Assembly: GCA_031289955.1 (NCBI GenBank)
Contig: JAITOL010000132.1
Location: 1-34,437 of the forward strand
Direction: 5' to 3'
DNA length: 34,437 nt
Source of the DNA: Synergistaceae bacterium
GTDB lineage: Bacteria > Synergistota > Synergistia > Synergistales > Synergistaceae
Positions 25,084 to 32,173 of the stretch are shown here, piece by piece. Positions within the stretch are counted from its first letter, which is position 1. Each line of letters opens with the position of its first letter. Both the position numbers and the translations under genes were made by a program. The notes beneath the pieces are model-generated. The model was not told the DNA's origin and searched no databases. It saw only the letters and a list, made by a program, of their open reading frames with translations.

Positions 25084-26558
25084 AGCGCCTCGCGGCATAT
25101 TCGGGATATCTGCCGCCGATAGCCGCTGTTTCGGTCGTCTGCCTCGTAATGGGCCGATGGCTGTGGGACAGATGGTTCAGCGTGGGAGGCGAAGCGACAC
25201 AGGGTTATCTGTTCGCGCTCATAGTTGCCGCGACAACAGGGCATTTCATATCTCGAAGAACACGCGCCGCCGGTTTCGCGCCCGACTTTTTCAGTCTGGT
25301 AATCGCGGGCGTATTTTTCATATCCGTCGCGGCGGTATATCGCGGGGTTCCCCGTATGATAAGCGCATGTCTTCTGATGAGCGCCTTTTACTGGTCGATA
25401 CGATCCTCCATGTTGGAGGTCGACCGGCAAAAATGCGCCGCTTTATGGCCATTGCTCCTCATGTCTCTGCCTTACGAGCCGTCGCTGCAATTTGTGCTCG
25501 GATATCCTCTGCGATCCATCGCCGCGCGCCTTGCGGCCATGCTGCTGCCCGGCGGCGTAACCGCTTCCGGATGCGTCCTCACCGACGGCAATATAGAGGT
25601 GTTCATCGACGCGCCATGCGCCGGGGCGGGAATGTTGTCGGGGATGCTCACGCTGGCCGCCGCGGCTTCCCTGATATTCTGCCTGAACGGGCGCCGCACG
25701 GCGTTGCTTATGCTAACCGGGATAATTTCCGCGCTCATTTCAAACGCCTTCCGCGCGGCTCTGCTTTATGCCGGATACGCCGAGCTTTTGCCCGTGAAAT
25801 TCTATCAATACGAATCGTCAACAGGCATATTCTGTTTCGCGGCAGGAGGTATCTTGCTGGCGTTTGTCGCTTTCAGGCTGAGAAAAGATCACCAATGCCG
25901 GAGCGCCCCAAAAACGATTGCTCCCGGCTCCGGAGGTTTCATGGCGTCCGGCGCGAGGCGGAATGTCGTATCGGCCATTTTTTTTATCGCGGCGTGCGTT
26001 TCGTTTATTTTGGCGTCGTTATGGCCGACCGGCGCATCATCGGGAAACTTTTACACGGCTTCCGGCGCCTCATCCGTCCGATGGCCCACCGCCTGGGAGG
26101 AAAAAACGCTCATTCCGGCGCCGCCAAACGAGGCGACCGAGTTATTCCGCGCGAGGTTCCCAGGGGAGTTCCGCGAATTCCTGGCTGTCGACGCGTCGGA
26201 CATAGATGAAGGGTTATACCCCGAAACGGCGAGGGTGGTGCTGCGTTTCGTCCGAAGCGCGACCCGGCAGCTCCACCCGGCCGAGGATTGTTTCAGGGGC
26301 GCCGGATACAAAATAAATCCGCTCCCTCTCCGGCTGGACGAAAACAACAGAAGATGGAGCGGGTTTATCGGAGAAAAATCCGGTTACAGAGTCGTCGTCC
26401 GTCAGTGCGTCATATCGGCGCCTTACGGAGACTTGACATCCGCTGAAACAGAATCCCTTTCGTGGCCCGACGTTTCGAGCTGGTATTGGGACGTCGCGCG
26501 CCCTGGCGCTAAAAATCCTCCGGCCGCGCTCGCCGTGACAGTGGTGAACGAGATCTAG
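25080..26558 (+). CDS. Exosortase fused to EpsI-like domain
   Basis: A 492-residue protein. Residues 1-270 are a polytopic exosortase/archaeosortase domain with the catalytic-type Cys180 (IDAPCAGAGML) and Arg225 (ISNAFRAALL). At the place where the third residue (His or Arg) is expected I read YQYESSTGIF, so the position appears to be Glu245. After another membrane helix (about 296-314), residues 330-490 are EpsI-like (DUF3485), with the hallmark LHPAEDCFRGAGYKI corresponding to HxPxxCxxGAGW. Exosortases process PEP-CTERM tails; the upstream gene encodes one. The ATG at 25080 overlaps the upstream stop (ATGA); a TTG at 25068 is an alternative. The 3' end overlaps the convergent permease gene by 50 bp. 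Confidence 0.85.
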   Translation: MKRLAAYSGYLPPIAAVSVVCLVMGRWLWDRWFSVGGEATQGYLFALIVAATTGHFISRRTRAAGFAPDFFSLVIAGVFFISVAAVYRGVPRMISACLLMSAFYWSIRSSMLEVDRQKCAALWPLLLMSLPYEPSLQFVLGYPLRSIAARLAAMLLPGGVTASGCVLTDGNIEVFIDAPCAGAGMLSGMLTLAAAASLIFCLNGRRTALLMLTGIISALISNAFRAALLYAGYAELLPVKFYQYESSTGIFCFAAGGILLAFVAFRLRKDHQCRSAPKTIAPGSGGFMASGARRNVVSAIFFIAACVSFILASLWPTGASSGNFYTASGASSVRWPTAWEEKTLIPAPPNEATELFRARFPGEFREFLAVDASDIDEGLYPETARVVLRFVRSATRQLHPAEDCFRGAGYKINPLPLRLDENNRRWSGFIGEKSGYRVVVRQCVISAPYGDLTSAETESLSWPDVSSWYWDVARPGAKNPPAALAVTVVNEI

Positions 26559-28821
26559 CGACGGCATACATTATCACCAGGCCCGCGGCCGCACATACAA
26601 GGCATGTTATGGCAAGAACAGCGGGCGATCCGGCAATCGTCCCTTCATACGGCGAGGGAGTGTGCGTCAGAAGCCTTGATATCTCCTCTATATACTTGCC
26701 CAACGATACCGTGTCCCTGATAATCGGGGCTTGGAATTGGTAACTTAGCGGCATGCCTATAAAAAGACCTGTTATGCCCCCGAAAAGACTTTTAACGCAT
26801 ATGACGGCCCATGATTTTTTCGGCATACCCGAAGCGACTATGTACTGAAGAGCAACTACCTCTATCAAAACTCCCGCGCCTATCAGATCGGTGACGAGTC
26901 CTCCGTCTATGAGGCAGAGCGCGCCGGCAAAAGAGACTATACGGACAAACCATTCCATCGATGTGAAAAGATATCCCTCGACCGCCGAACCGATCAGCAA
27001 AACTCCGACGCAGGCGCCTATCGCCACCCGGATACCCTCGAGGAGGGGCGTGTCGATCAGCAGGAGCTGAGGAGAGTAAATAAACATATAGGGCACGAGA
27101 AAACCGGCTATGGCCAGTTTGACCGAAGCCCATCCCGTCTTCATCGGGTTTCCTCCGGACAGCCCTGCCGCAGCGAACGCCGCCAAAGCGACCGGCGGCG
27201 TCAGATTCGCGAACATGGCGAAGTAGAAAGCAAACATGTGAGCGGCAATGACCGGAATACCAAGCTTCGCGAGAGCGGGCGCCGCTATCGCGGACGTTAT
27301 TATGTACGCTGGAATGGACGGAACTCCCATGCCGAGTATCATGCAGGTCACCATCGTAAATAAAAGGGTGAGCAGCAGGCTCTTGGCGCCGAGCGTTATT
27401 ATCGCGTTCGCCATCGTGAAACCAAAACCGGTCTTCGATATGACGCCCACGACGATACCGACGCAAGCGCAGGCCATAGCCACGGAGACCGTCTGTTTCG
27501 CGCCGTCGGCGCACGCGTCCAGTATGTCTTTGAAGCTCATGCTGGTGGATGGCCGTAGCATCGATACCACTACCGTCGAAACAATGGTGACCACGGCGGC
27601 GTAGACGACCGTTTTGCCCGAGAAGAGAAGATAATAGAGCAGAACGCAGATCGGAATGAGAAGATGCCCTTTATCCCTCATTACCGCGCCAGCCTTGGGC
27701 AGCTTATCTTTCGCGATTCCGACGAGATTGAGCTTGCCGGCGCGCAGATGCACCTGGATTATTATGCCGAGATAGTAGAGAAGCGCGGGGATAGCCGCGT
27801 GAACTATTATAACGGAATACTTCACGCTCAAAATCTCGGCCATTATGAACGCCGCGGCGCCCATGACGGGAGGCAGCAACTGTCCTCCCACGGATGAAGC
27901 CGCCTCTACCGCGCCCGCGAACTCCCTGGAGTAGCCGGTGCGCTTCATGAGCGGTATTGTAAAAGCCCCGGTGGTGACGACGTTGGCAACGGCTGAACCG
28001 TTTATGGAGCCGAGCAATCCCGATGAAATCACGGACACTTTAGCGGGCCCGCCCTTGGTATGTCCTGCCAGAGACATGGCTATATCGTTGAAAAACGCGC
28101 CCATTCCGGATTTAGCCATAACCGCGCCGAACAATATGAACAAATATATGAAGCTGGCCGCCACGCTTACCGAGCTGCCGTATATGCCCTCGGTGTCCGG
28201 GAAGAGCTTATTGGAGAGCTGAAGCCAGGTGTAACCCCTGTGTCCGAAAATCCCCGGCATATAGCGCCCCCAAAGTCCATAGGCGATGAAAATTATGCTC
28301 AGGATCGGAAGGGCCCATCCCGACATGCGTCTCGACGCTTCGAGCACCAAGACGACAAGAATTGTTGCCATTATCATATCATTTCTGTTCGCGTTGCCGG
28401 CGCGCATTATGATTCCCTCGTATTCCAACCAGACATAAATCGGCGCCATCAAAGAGAGTATCACGAATATCCAGTCGAAAACGCTCACTTTTTTGTAGTT
28501 GCTCTTCTTGCTGAACGGATACATGATGAAACCGAGAACGAGCATCATCGCCACATGAATCGCGCGGTATTTCTGAACCGCCGGCGGTTTGAAGGCGGCC
28601 CAGACATGGAACATCGTTACGCCTATGCAGGCGAAGTAAAATAGTTGCGCCAGTAAAGGATTTGACAATTTGCGGACGCTCGACTCCTTGTCGAGATCTT
28701 CGATCAGTTTTTGCTGTTCTTCAGTGAGGACCCCGCCCATGGCGTTCGTGATGTCCACGTCTCTGACTTCAGCGGTGATCGGTGTTTTCTCAAAGTCGTC
28801 TTCTCTCTTAATTTCAGTCAT
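26509..28821 (-). CDS. TRAP transporter fused 4TM/12TM permease (TAXI type)
   Basis: A 770-residue permease combining DctQ-like and DctM-like parts, as is usual with TAXI-type binding proteins. About 60 cytoplasmic residues precede the first helix. The small-subunit part spans about 60-190 and the large part about 200-640, with the motifs GLLGSINGSAVANVVTTGAF, AAVEAASSVGGQ-like (residues VEAASSVGGQLLPPVMGAAAF) and LGMGVPSIPAYIITSAIAAPAL typical of DctM. Residues from about 640 onward add further helices and a basic tail, making it longer than the common 620-660 residues. It imports an organic acid or amino acid driven by an ion gradient; the substrate is unknown. The start overlaps the DUF1850 gene by eight bases. 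Confidence 0.93.
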   Translation of the reverse strand: MTEIKREDDFEKTPITAEVRDVDITNAMGGVLTEEQQKLIEDLDKESSVRKLSNPLLAQLFYFACIGVTMFHVWAAFKPPAVQKYRAIHVAMMLVLGFIMYPFSKKSNYKKVSVFDWIFVILSLMAPIYVWLEYEGIIMRAGNANRNDMIMATILVVLVLEASRRMSGWALPILSIIFIAYGLWGRYMPGIFGHRGYTWLQLSNKLFPDTEGIYGSSVSVAASFIYLFILFGAVMAKSGMGAFFNDIAMSLAGHTKGGPAKVSVISSGLLGSINGSAVANVVTTGAFTIPLMKRTGYSREFAGAVEAASSVGGQLLPPVMGAAAFIMAEILSVKYSVIIVHAAIPALLYYLGIIIQVHLRAGKLNLVGIAKDKLPKAGAVMRDKGHLLIPICVLLYYLLFSGKTVVYAAVVTIVSTVVVSMLRPSTSMSFKDILDACADGAKQTVSVAMACACVGIVVGVISKTGFGFTMANAIITLGAKSLLLTLLFTMVTCMILGMGVPSIPAYIITSAIAAPALAKLGIPVIAAHMFAFYFAMFANLTPPVALAAFAAAGLSGGNPMKTGWASVKLAIAGFLVPYMFIYSPQLLLIDTPLLEGIRVAIGACVGVLLIGSAVEGYLFTSMEWFVRIVSFAGALCLIDGGLVTDLIGAGVLIEVVALQYIVASGMPKKSWAVICVKSLFGGITGLFIGMPLSYQFQAPIIRDTVSLGKYIEEISRLLTHTPSPYEGTIAGSPAVLAITCLVCAAAGLVIMYAVARSRSPLSRRARPEDF

Positions 28822-29281
28822 TTGGCCCTCTCCTTTCTATTACGAGGCGCAATCGCCGGTGTTCGGGCAGTTTGTCCCCTCTGGTTATGAATTTATCGTC
28901 GATCATGATGTCCTGAGTCGCCATGTGAGAATTAAGCCACGCCAGCTCCTCGAATTTCTGATCTATTTCTTCCATATGGATCAAGCCGTCTTTCACGTAA
29001 CAGACTTTCCCCTTGTTCTCGGGTATGCCCGCTCCAAACGCGGGGAAAGTGATGGCGTCCAGGATGAGGTTCAAATCTTCGTCAATGTGATAGTACTCAT
29101 TCCATGGTATATGTTCGAGCGAATGAATCCAGCCGAAAAACAATTTCCCTCCTACGGAAGCGGGCGCCTCCACCAGGATTTCTCCCGTCTTCCAGTCTCG
29201 AATACGCAAAAATATATCCCCGGCCTCCGCCGGAATTCCGCGAAAAACCAGAATAGCGGAAAGCAGCGCCGTAAAAATCAC
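28814..29281 (-). CDS. DUF1850 protein associated with TAXI-TRAP transporters
   Basis: A 155-residue predicted exported protein. The N-terminus (IFTALLSAILVFRGIPAEA) looks like a signal peptide with cleavage near AEA/GD. The body has the DUF1850 pattern: FLRIRDWKTGEIL, FFGWIHSLEHIPWNEYYHI, ITFPAFGAGIPE and a final DKLPEHRRLRLVIERR. DUF1850 genes sit between TAXI binding-protein and TRAP-permease genes in many bacteria; their role is not established. The GTG at 29281 is the only usual start codon after the in-frame stop of the upstream gene, but a purine-rich AGGGAAGG lies about 20 bases upstream, further than normal. Confidence 0.75.
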   Translation of the reverse strand: MIFTALLSAILVFRGIPAEAGDIFLRIRDWKTGEILVEAPASVGGKLFFGWIHSLEHIPWNEYYHIDEDLNLILDAITFPAFGAGIPENKGKVCYVKDGLIHMEEIDQKFEELAWLNSHMATQDIMIDDKFITRGDKLPEHRRLRLVIERRGPND

Positions 29282-29328
29282 ACAGGCAGGAAAGACGCAT
29301 CGCCTTCCCTGCCGTGAAAATTCGCGTC

Positions 29329-30315
29329 TTATTTGATTACGCCCTTGTCTTTGTAATACTGAATAGCGCCGTCATGGAACTGAACGGACGTACCCACTAT
29401 GCCGCGAAGCGCTGTTTCGGGCGTTATTTCTCTCTTGGCCGTAGCGTGCGAAGAGCCGACCGCGTCGAGTCCCGCTGGGGAGTATATGTTATCGAGCAGG
29501 TCGTATACCACGTCGGCCGGAAGTTTTTTGTCGACGAGCATTATGTTCATGACCGCCGCTGTGGTCGTATCTTTCTCCGTGCCATATGTCTCAGCCGGAA
29601 TTGTGGCCTCGATATAGAACGGATATTTCGCGAGCAGTTTCTTGAGAGGCTCGCCCTCGACGGGGACGAAGGCTATTTTCTTCGTCGTGCCCAGCTCCAT
29701 TATCGTGGCGTTGCCGAGTCCGCTCGTGACGAAAGCCACGTCGCACAGCCCGTTCTTCATCTGGTCGATAGCTTCTCCGTAGCTGAGGTAGTCGACTTTG
29801 CAATCGGCATACGTCATATCGTGAGCTTCGAACATCATACGCGCGTTGAGCTCCACTCCAGAGTTAGGGGCGCCGACTCCGACGCGCTTGCCTTTCATGT
29901 CGGCGAACGTCTTTATGCCGGAATCAGCGGTCGTGACTATCTGGCAGAAGTTCGGCCAGAGGCCCATCATGGCGCGCAGATCCGCGGCCTTTGGTTTGCC
30001 CTCGTATGCGCCGAACGCATCGACCGCCTGAATGACGGAGTCCGCCATCGCGATTGCCATTTCACCCTGATCCGTGAGGAGGGCGTTGATATTCTCGGCC
30101 GTAGCTCCCGTAGCGGTAGCGGATGTCTTGTAACCGAGACTGCCAATAAATGTGGAAAATGCTCCGCCTATAGGAAAGTAAATCCCGCTTGAAGGCCCGG
30201 TGAGGACCGTGATGAAATAGTCTCCGCGTTTTACCTCAGGGGCCTCGGCCAAAGCCGCGCCGACAACCGACAGGATAAGCGCCGCCGCCATTATGGAAAT
30301 CAACACTTTTTTCAT
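29329..30315 (-). CDS. TAXI-family TRAP transporter solute-binding protein
   Basis: A periplasmic binding protein of 328 residues. A signal peptide (about 1-24, ending GAALA/EA) is followed by the TAXI core: VLTGPSSGIYFPIGGAFS, the TSATATGATAENINALL segment, EMAIAMADSV, FADMKGKRVGVGAPNSGVELNARM and CDVAFVTSGLGNATI. The start at 30315 (MKK) was chosen because GGAGGGA lies at a normal distance; an in-frame ATG 18 bases earlier precedes that Shine-Dalgarno. Characterised or annotated TAXI proteins are linked to glutamate/glutamine and similar substrates, but the substrate cannot be read from sequence. First gene of the TRAP operon. Confidence 0.94.
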   Translation of the reverse strand: MKKVLISIMAAALILSVVGAALAEAPEVKRGDYFITVLTGPSSGIYFPIGGAFSTFIGSLGYKTSATATGATAENINALLTDQGEMAIAMADSVIQAVDAFGAYEGKPKAADLRAMMGLWPNFCQIVTTADSGIKTFADMKGKRVGVGAPNSGVELNARMMFEAHDMTYADCKVDYLSYGEAIDQMKNGLCDVAFVTSGLGNATIMELGTTKKIAFVPVEGEPLKKLLAKYPFYIEATIPAETYGTEKDTTTAAVMNIMLVDKKLPADVVYDLLDNIYSPAGLDAVGSSHATAKREITPETALRGIVGTSVQFHDGAIQYYKDKGVIK

Positions 30316-30439
30316 TATATTCAATCCCTCCATAAATATATGAGATGCCTTTCGTCATTGCCCGCCGTACCAGTAGCGCCAACAGGTAATTTCCTTAGCG
30401 TATGCTCAATTCCACCTCCCTTTCCGTTCAATTTTATTC

Positions 30440-30457
30440 ATAATGCCTATAATGCCT
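30440..30457. repeat. Tandem repeat of ATAATGCCT (two copies)
   Basis: Two perfect 9-bp copies lie head to tail, followed by a partial third (AATG). They are in the leader or promoter of the TRAP operon and could be regulator binding sites or chance. Confidence 0.6.
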
Positions 30458-30492
30458 AATGATACGCGCCAGAAGATATTGTACTTTATTTT

Positions 30493-30506
30493 ATCAGATA
30501 ACTGAT
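30493..30506. promoter_or_regulatory. Dyad ATCAG-N4-CTGAT in the TRAP promoter region
   Basis: Perfect 5-bp arms with a 4-base ATAA centre, the spacing used by CRP/FNR-type dimers. It lies just upstream of, and close to, a minus-strand TACAAT -10-like hexamer (30483-30478). A repressor or activator site is possible; the regulator is unknown. Confidence 0.35.
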
Positions 30507-30612
30507 TTTAGAATAAGCAAAAATTATGAAACTTAGATGAGTATTTTTCCATTCTACACTAATAGTTTTTAACATCCAATTATTCATTTTTTATAGTAAG
30601 TTTTTTATACGA

Positions 30613-30646
30613 TTGTATCGGTTCATACTTCATGTATTATAAACCG
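30613..30646 (+). promoter_or_regulatory. Candidate gcvT promoter and overlapping dyad
   Basis: TTGTAT at 30613-30618 and TATTAT at 30635-30640 are spaced by 16 bp. An imperfect dyad (CGGTT at 30619-30623 with AACCG at 30642-30646, inner ATAC/GTAT) spans the spacer and -10. Start of transcription near 30647 would leave only about 17 leader bases before gcvT, with GGAGGG at 30652-30657. Confidence 0.45.
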
Positions 30647-30663
30647 AGATTGGAGGGATTGAT

Positions 30664-31767
30664 ATGAACATATATAAAAACGACGTAAAACAAACTCCGC
30701 TTTTTGGCGTGCATATAGAATACAAAGGCAAGATGGTTCCTTTCGCCGGTTATTCTCTTCCCGTGCAGTACACAGGGGTGATCGCCGAACATAAAGCAGT
30801 GCGGACCGCCGCTGGAATGTTTGACGTTTCCCACATGGGCGAAATTATGTTTTCCGGCGTCGACGCGCTCCCGAATCTTCAAAAAATTTTCACGAACGAT
30901 TTTTCGGGGATACCCGACGGAAAGATACGTTACTCCCTGATGTGCAATGACGACGGCGGGGTGATAGACGACGTGCTCGTCTACAAATATTCCCCCGAAA
31001 AATATCTTGTCGTCGTAAACGCGTCGAACAGGGAAAAAGATTTTGCCTGGATAAAATCCCGCTTATCGGGCGACGCGGTCGCGGAGGATATTTCCGACGG
31101 CATTGCGCAAATAGCCCTTCAGGGGCCGAACTCGCGCGACATTCTGCTCAAACTGACCCAGAAAGGGATGATACCTGAAAAATATTATACGTTCCGCGAC
31201 GAGGTCGAGGTGGGAGGAGTGAAATGCATGGTCTCTCAAACCGGATACACAGGAGAACTTGGTTATGAGCTTTACGCGGACGCTCCGATGGCCGTAGCTC
31301 TCTGGCGCGCGCTGTATGACGCGGGGCGCGAATACGGCCTCGTTCCTGCCGGGCTCGGAGCGCGCGATACATTGAGGCTCGAGGCCGGCATGCCTTTATA
31401 CGGACACGAGATGGACGAGACCGTCACCCCTTTCGAGGCGGATCTCGGCTTCGGGGTAAACATGTCGAAGGGAGATTTCATAGGAAAAGCGGCTCTCGAA
31501 CGCCGGGGCGACCCGAACCGGATACGGGTGGGCCTGCGAGTGACCGGCAGGGGGATTGCAAGGGAGAACGAAACGGTATATATGGGCGGCGAAGAAATAG
31601 GCAGGACGACGTCGGGCACGCTCTGCCCGTATATCGATTATCCGGCGGCCATGGCGTCGCTCGACGCGGAACGCTCGGCCGCGGGAACGAAGGTGGAAAT
31701 AGACATTCGCGGCAGACTGGTAACAGCGGAAGTGGTTCCGCTGCCGTTTTATTCCAGAAAAAAATAA
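30664..31767 (+). CDS. gcvT: Glycine cleavage system T protein (aminomethyltransferase)
   Basis: Releases ammonia from the aminomethyl-lipoyl H protein and passes the methylene group to tetrahydrofolate. The 367 residues show [38 protein letters not shown], the [16 protein letters not shown] block carrying the catalytic-type Asp, [45 protein letters not shown] and the C-terminal barrel with [12 protein letters not shown]. The ATG at 30664 has GGAGGG seven bases upstream. First gene of a gcvT-H-PA-PB operon that lets the cell split glycine into CO2, ammonia and a one-carbon unit, or run the reverse reaction. Confidence 0.97.
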   Translation: MNIYKNDVKQTPLFGVHIEYKGKMVPFAGYSLPVQYTGVIAEHKAVRTAAGMFDVSHMGEIMFSGVDALPNLQKIFTNDFSGIPDGKIRYSLMCNDDGGVIDDVLVYKYSPEKYLVVVNASNREKDFAWIKSRLSGDAVAEDISDGIAQIALQGPNSRDILLKLTQKGMIPEKYYTFRDEVEVGGVKCMVSQTGYTGELGYELYADAPMAVALWRALYDAGREYGLVPAGLGARDTLRLEAGMPLYGHEMDETVTPFEADLGFGVNMSKGDFIGKAALERRGDPNRIRVGLRVTGRGIARENETVYMGGEEIGRTTSGTLCPYIDYPAAMASLDAERSAAGTKVEIDIRGRLVTAEVVPLPFYSRKK

Positions 31768-31789
31768 TATGAAAGAAGGTATATCCATC

Positions 31790-32170
31790 ATGAACACTCC
31801 GCACGATCTTCTGTATTCAAAAACGCACGAATGGGTGCGAGAAACAGGCGAAGGAGAGGCTTACATAGGAATCACCGACTACGCGCAGCACGAGCTGGGC
31901 GATCTCGTATTCGTGAACCTCCCCGAACCGGGCGAAGAGGCGACAGCGGGTGAGCGCATAGCCGACGTCGAATCCGTCAAGGCCGTCTCAGACGTCATCT
32001 GCCCCCTGTCGGGAACGGTGAAGGAAGCCAATTCCTCCGCCGCGGACTCGCCGGAGAACATCAATTCCGATCCCTATGGAACCTGGCTGGTACTGCTGGA
32101 GCGGATAACGGGCAGGGAGGAACTCCTGAGCGCGGGGGATTACGCCATATTCTGCGAAAAGGAGGGATAA
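31790..32170 (+). CDS. gcvH: Glycine cleavage system H protein
   Basis: Lipoyl carrier that shuttles intermediates between the P, T and L proteins. The 126 residues start MNTPHDLLYSKTHEWV. The lipoylation site is Lys64 in DVESVKAVSDV. The ITDYAQHELGDLVFVNLPEPG and NSDPYGTWLVLLE blocks are typical. The ATG at 31790 was chosen because GAAGG lies at a normal distance; an upstream in-frame ATG (31769) has no ribosome binding site and would add seven atypical residues. Confidence 0.96.
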   Translation: MNTPHDLLYSKTHEWVRETGEGEAYIGITDYAQHELGDLVFVNLPEPGEEATAGERIADVESVKAVSDVICPLSGTVKEANSSAADSPENINSDPYGTWLVLLERITGREELLSAGDYAIFCEKEG

Positions 32171-32173
32171 TCC

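Larger units (their letters stand above)
30316..30663. promoter_or_regulatory. 348-bp AT-rich divergent regulatory region between TRAP and gcv operons
   Basis: No protein gene is supported here. On the minus side it holds a long TRAP leader with a strong Shine-Dalgarno-like AAAGGGAGGTGG (30412-30423, minus strand) not followed by a gene. The 9-bp tandem repeat ATAATGCCT lies at 30440-30448 and 30449-30457. A dyad ATCAG-ATAA-CTGAT lies at 30493-30506, next to a minus-strand TACAAT (30483-30478). On the plus side there is a dyad and -10-like box before gcvT. The central part (30480-30610) is strongly A/T-rich. No glycine riboswitch was recognised. Confidence 0.6.

Noticed and set aside
25157-26209. 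Second plus-strand frame of 350 codons inside the exosortase gene
   Set aside because: Arg-rich out-of-frame shadow. The exosortase frame has the Cys/Arg motifs and membrane helices.
29314-30192. Plus-strand open frame of 292 codons opposite the TAXI binding protein
   Set aside because: The minus-strand frame has a signal peptide and full TAXI motifs; the plus-strand frame is Arg/His-rich and lacks recognisable features.
30316-30663. Glycine riboswitch before gcvT
   Set aside because: No conserved riboswitch core sequence is visible, the region is very A/T-rich, and the best promoter lies only about 17 bases from the Shine-Dalgarno region.
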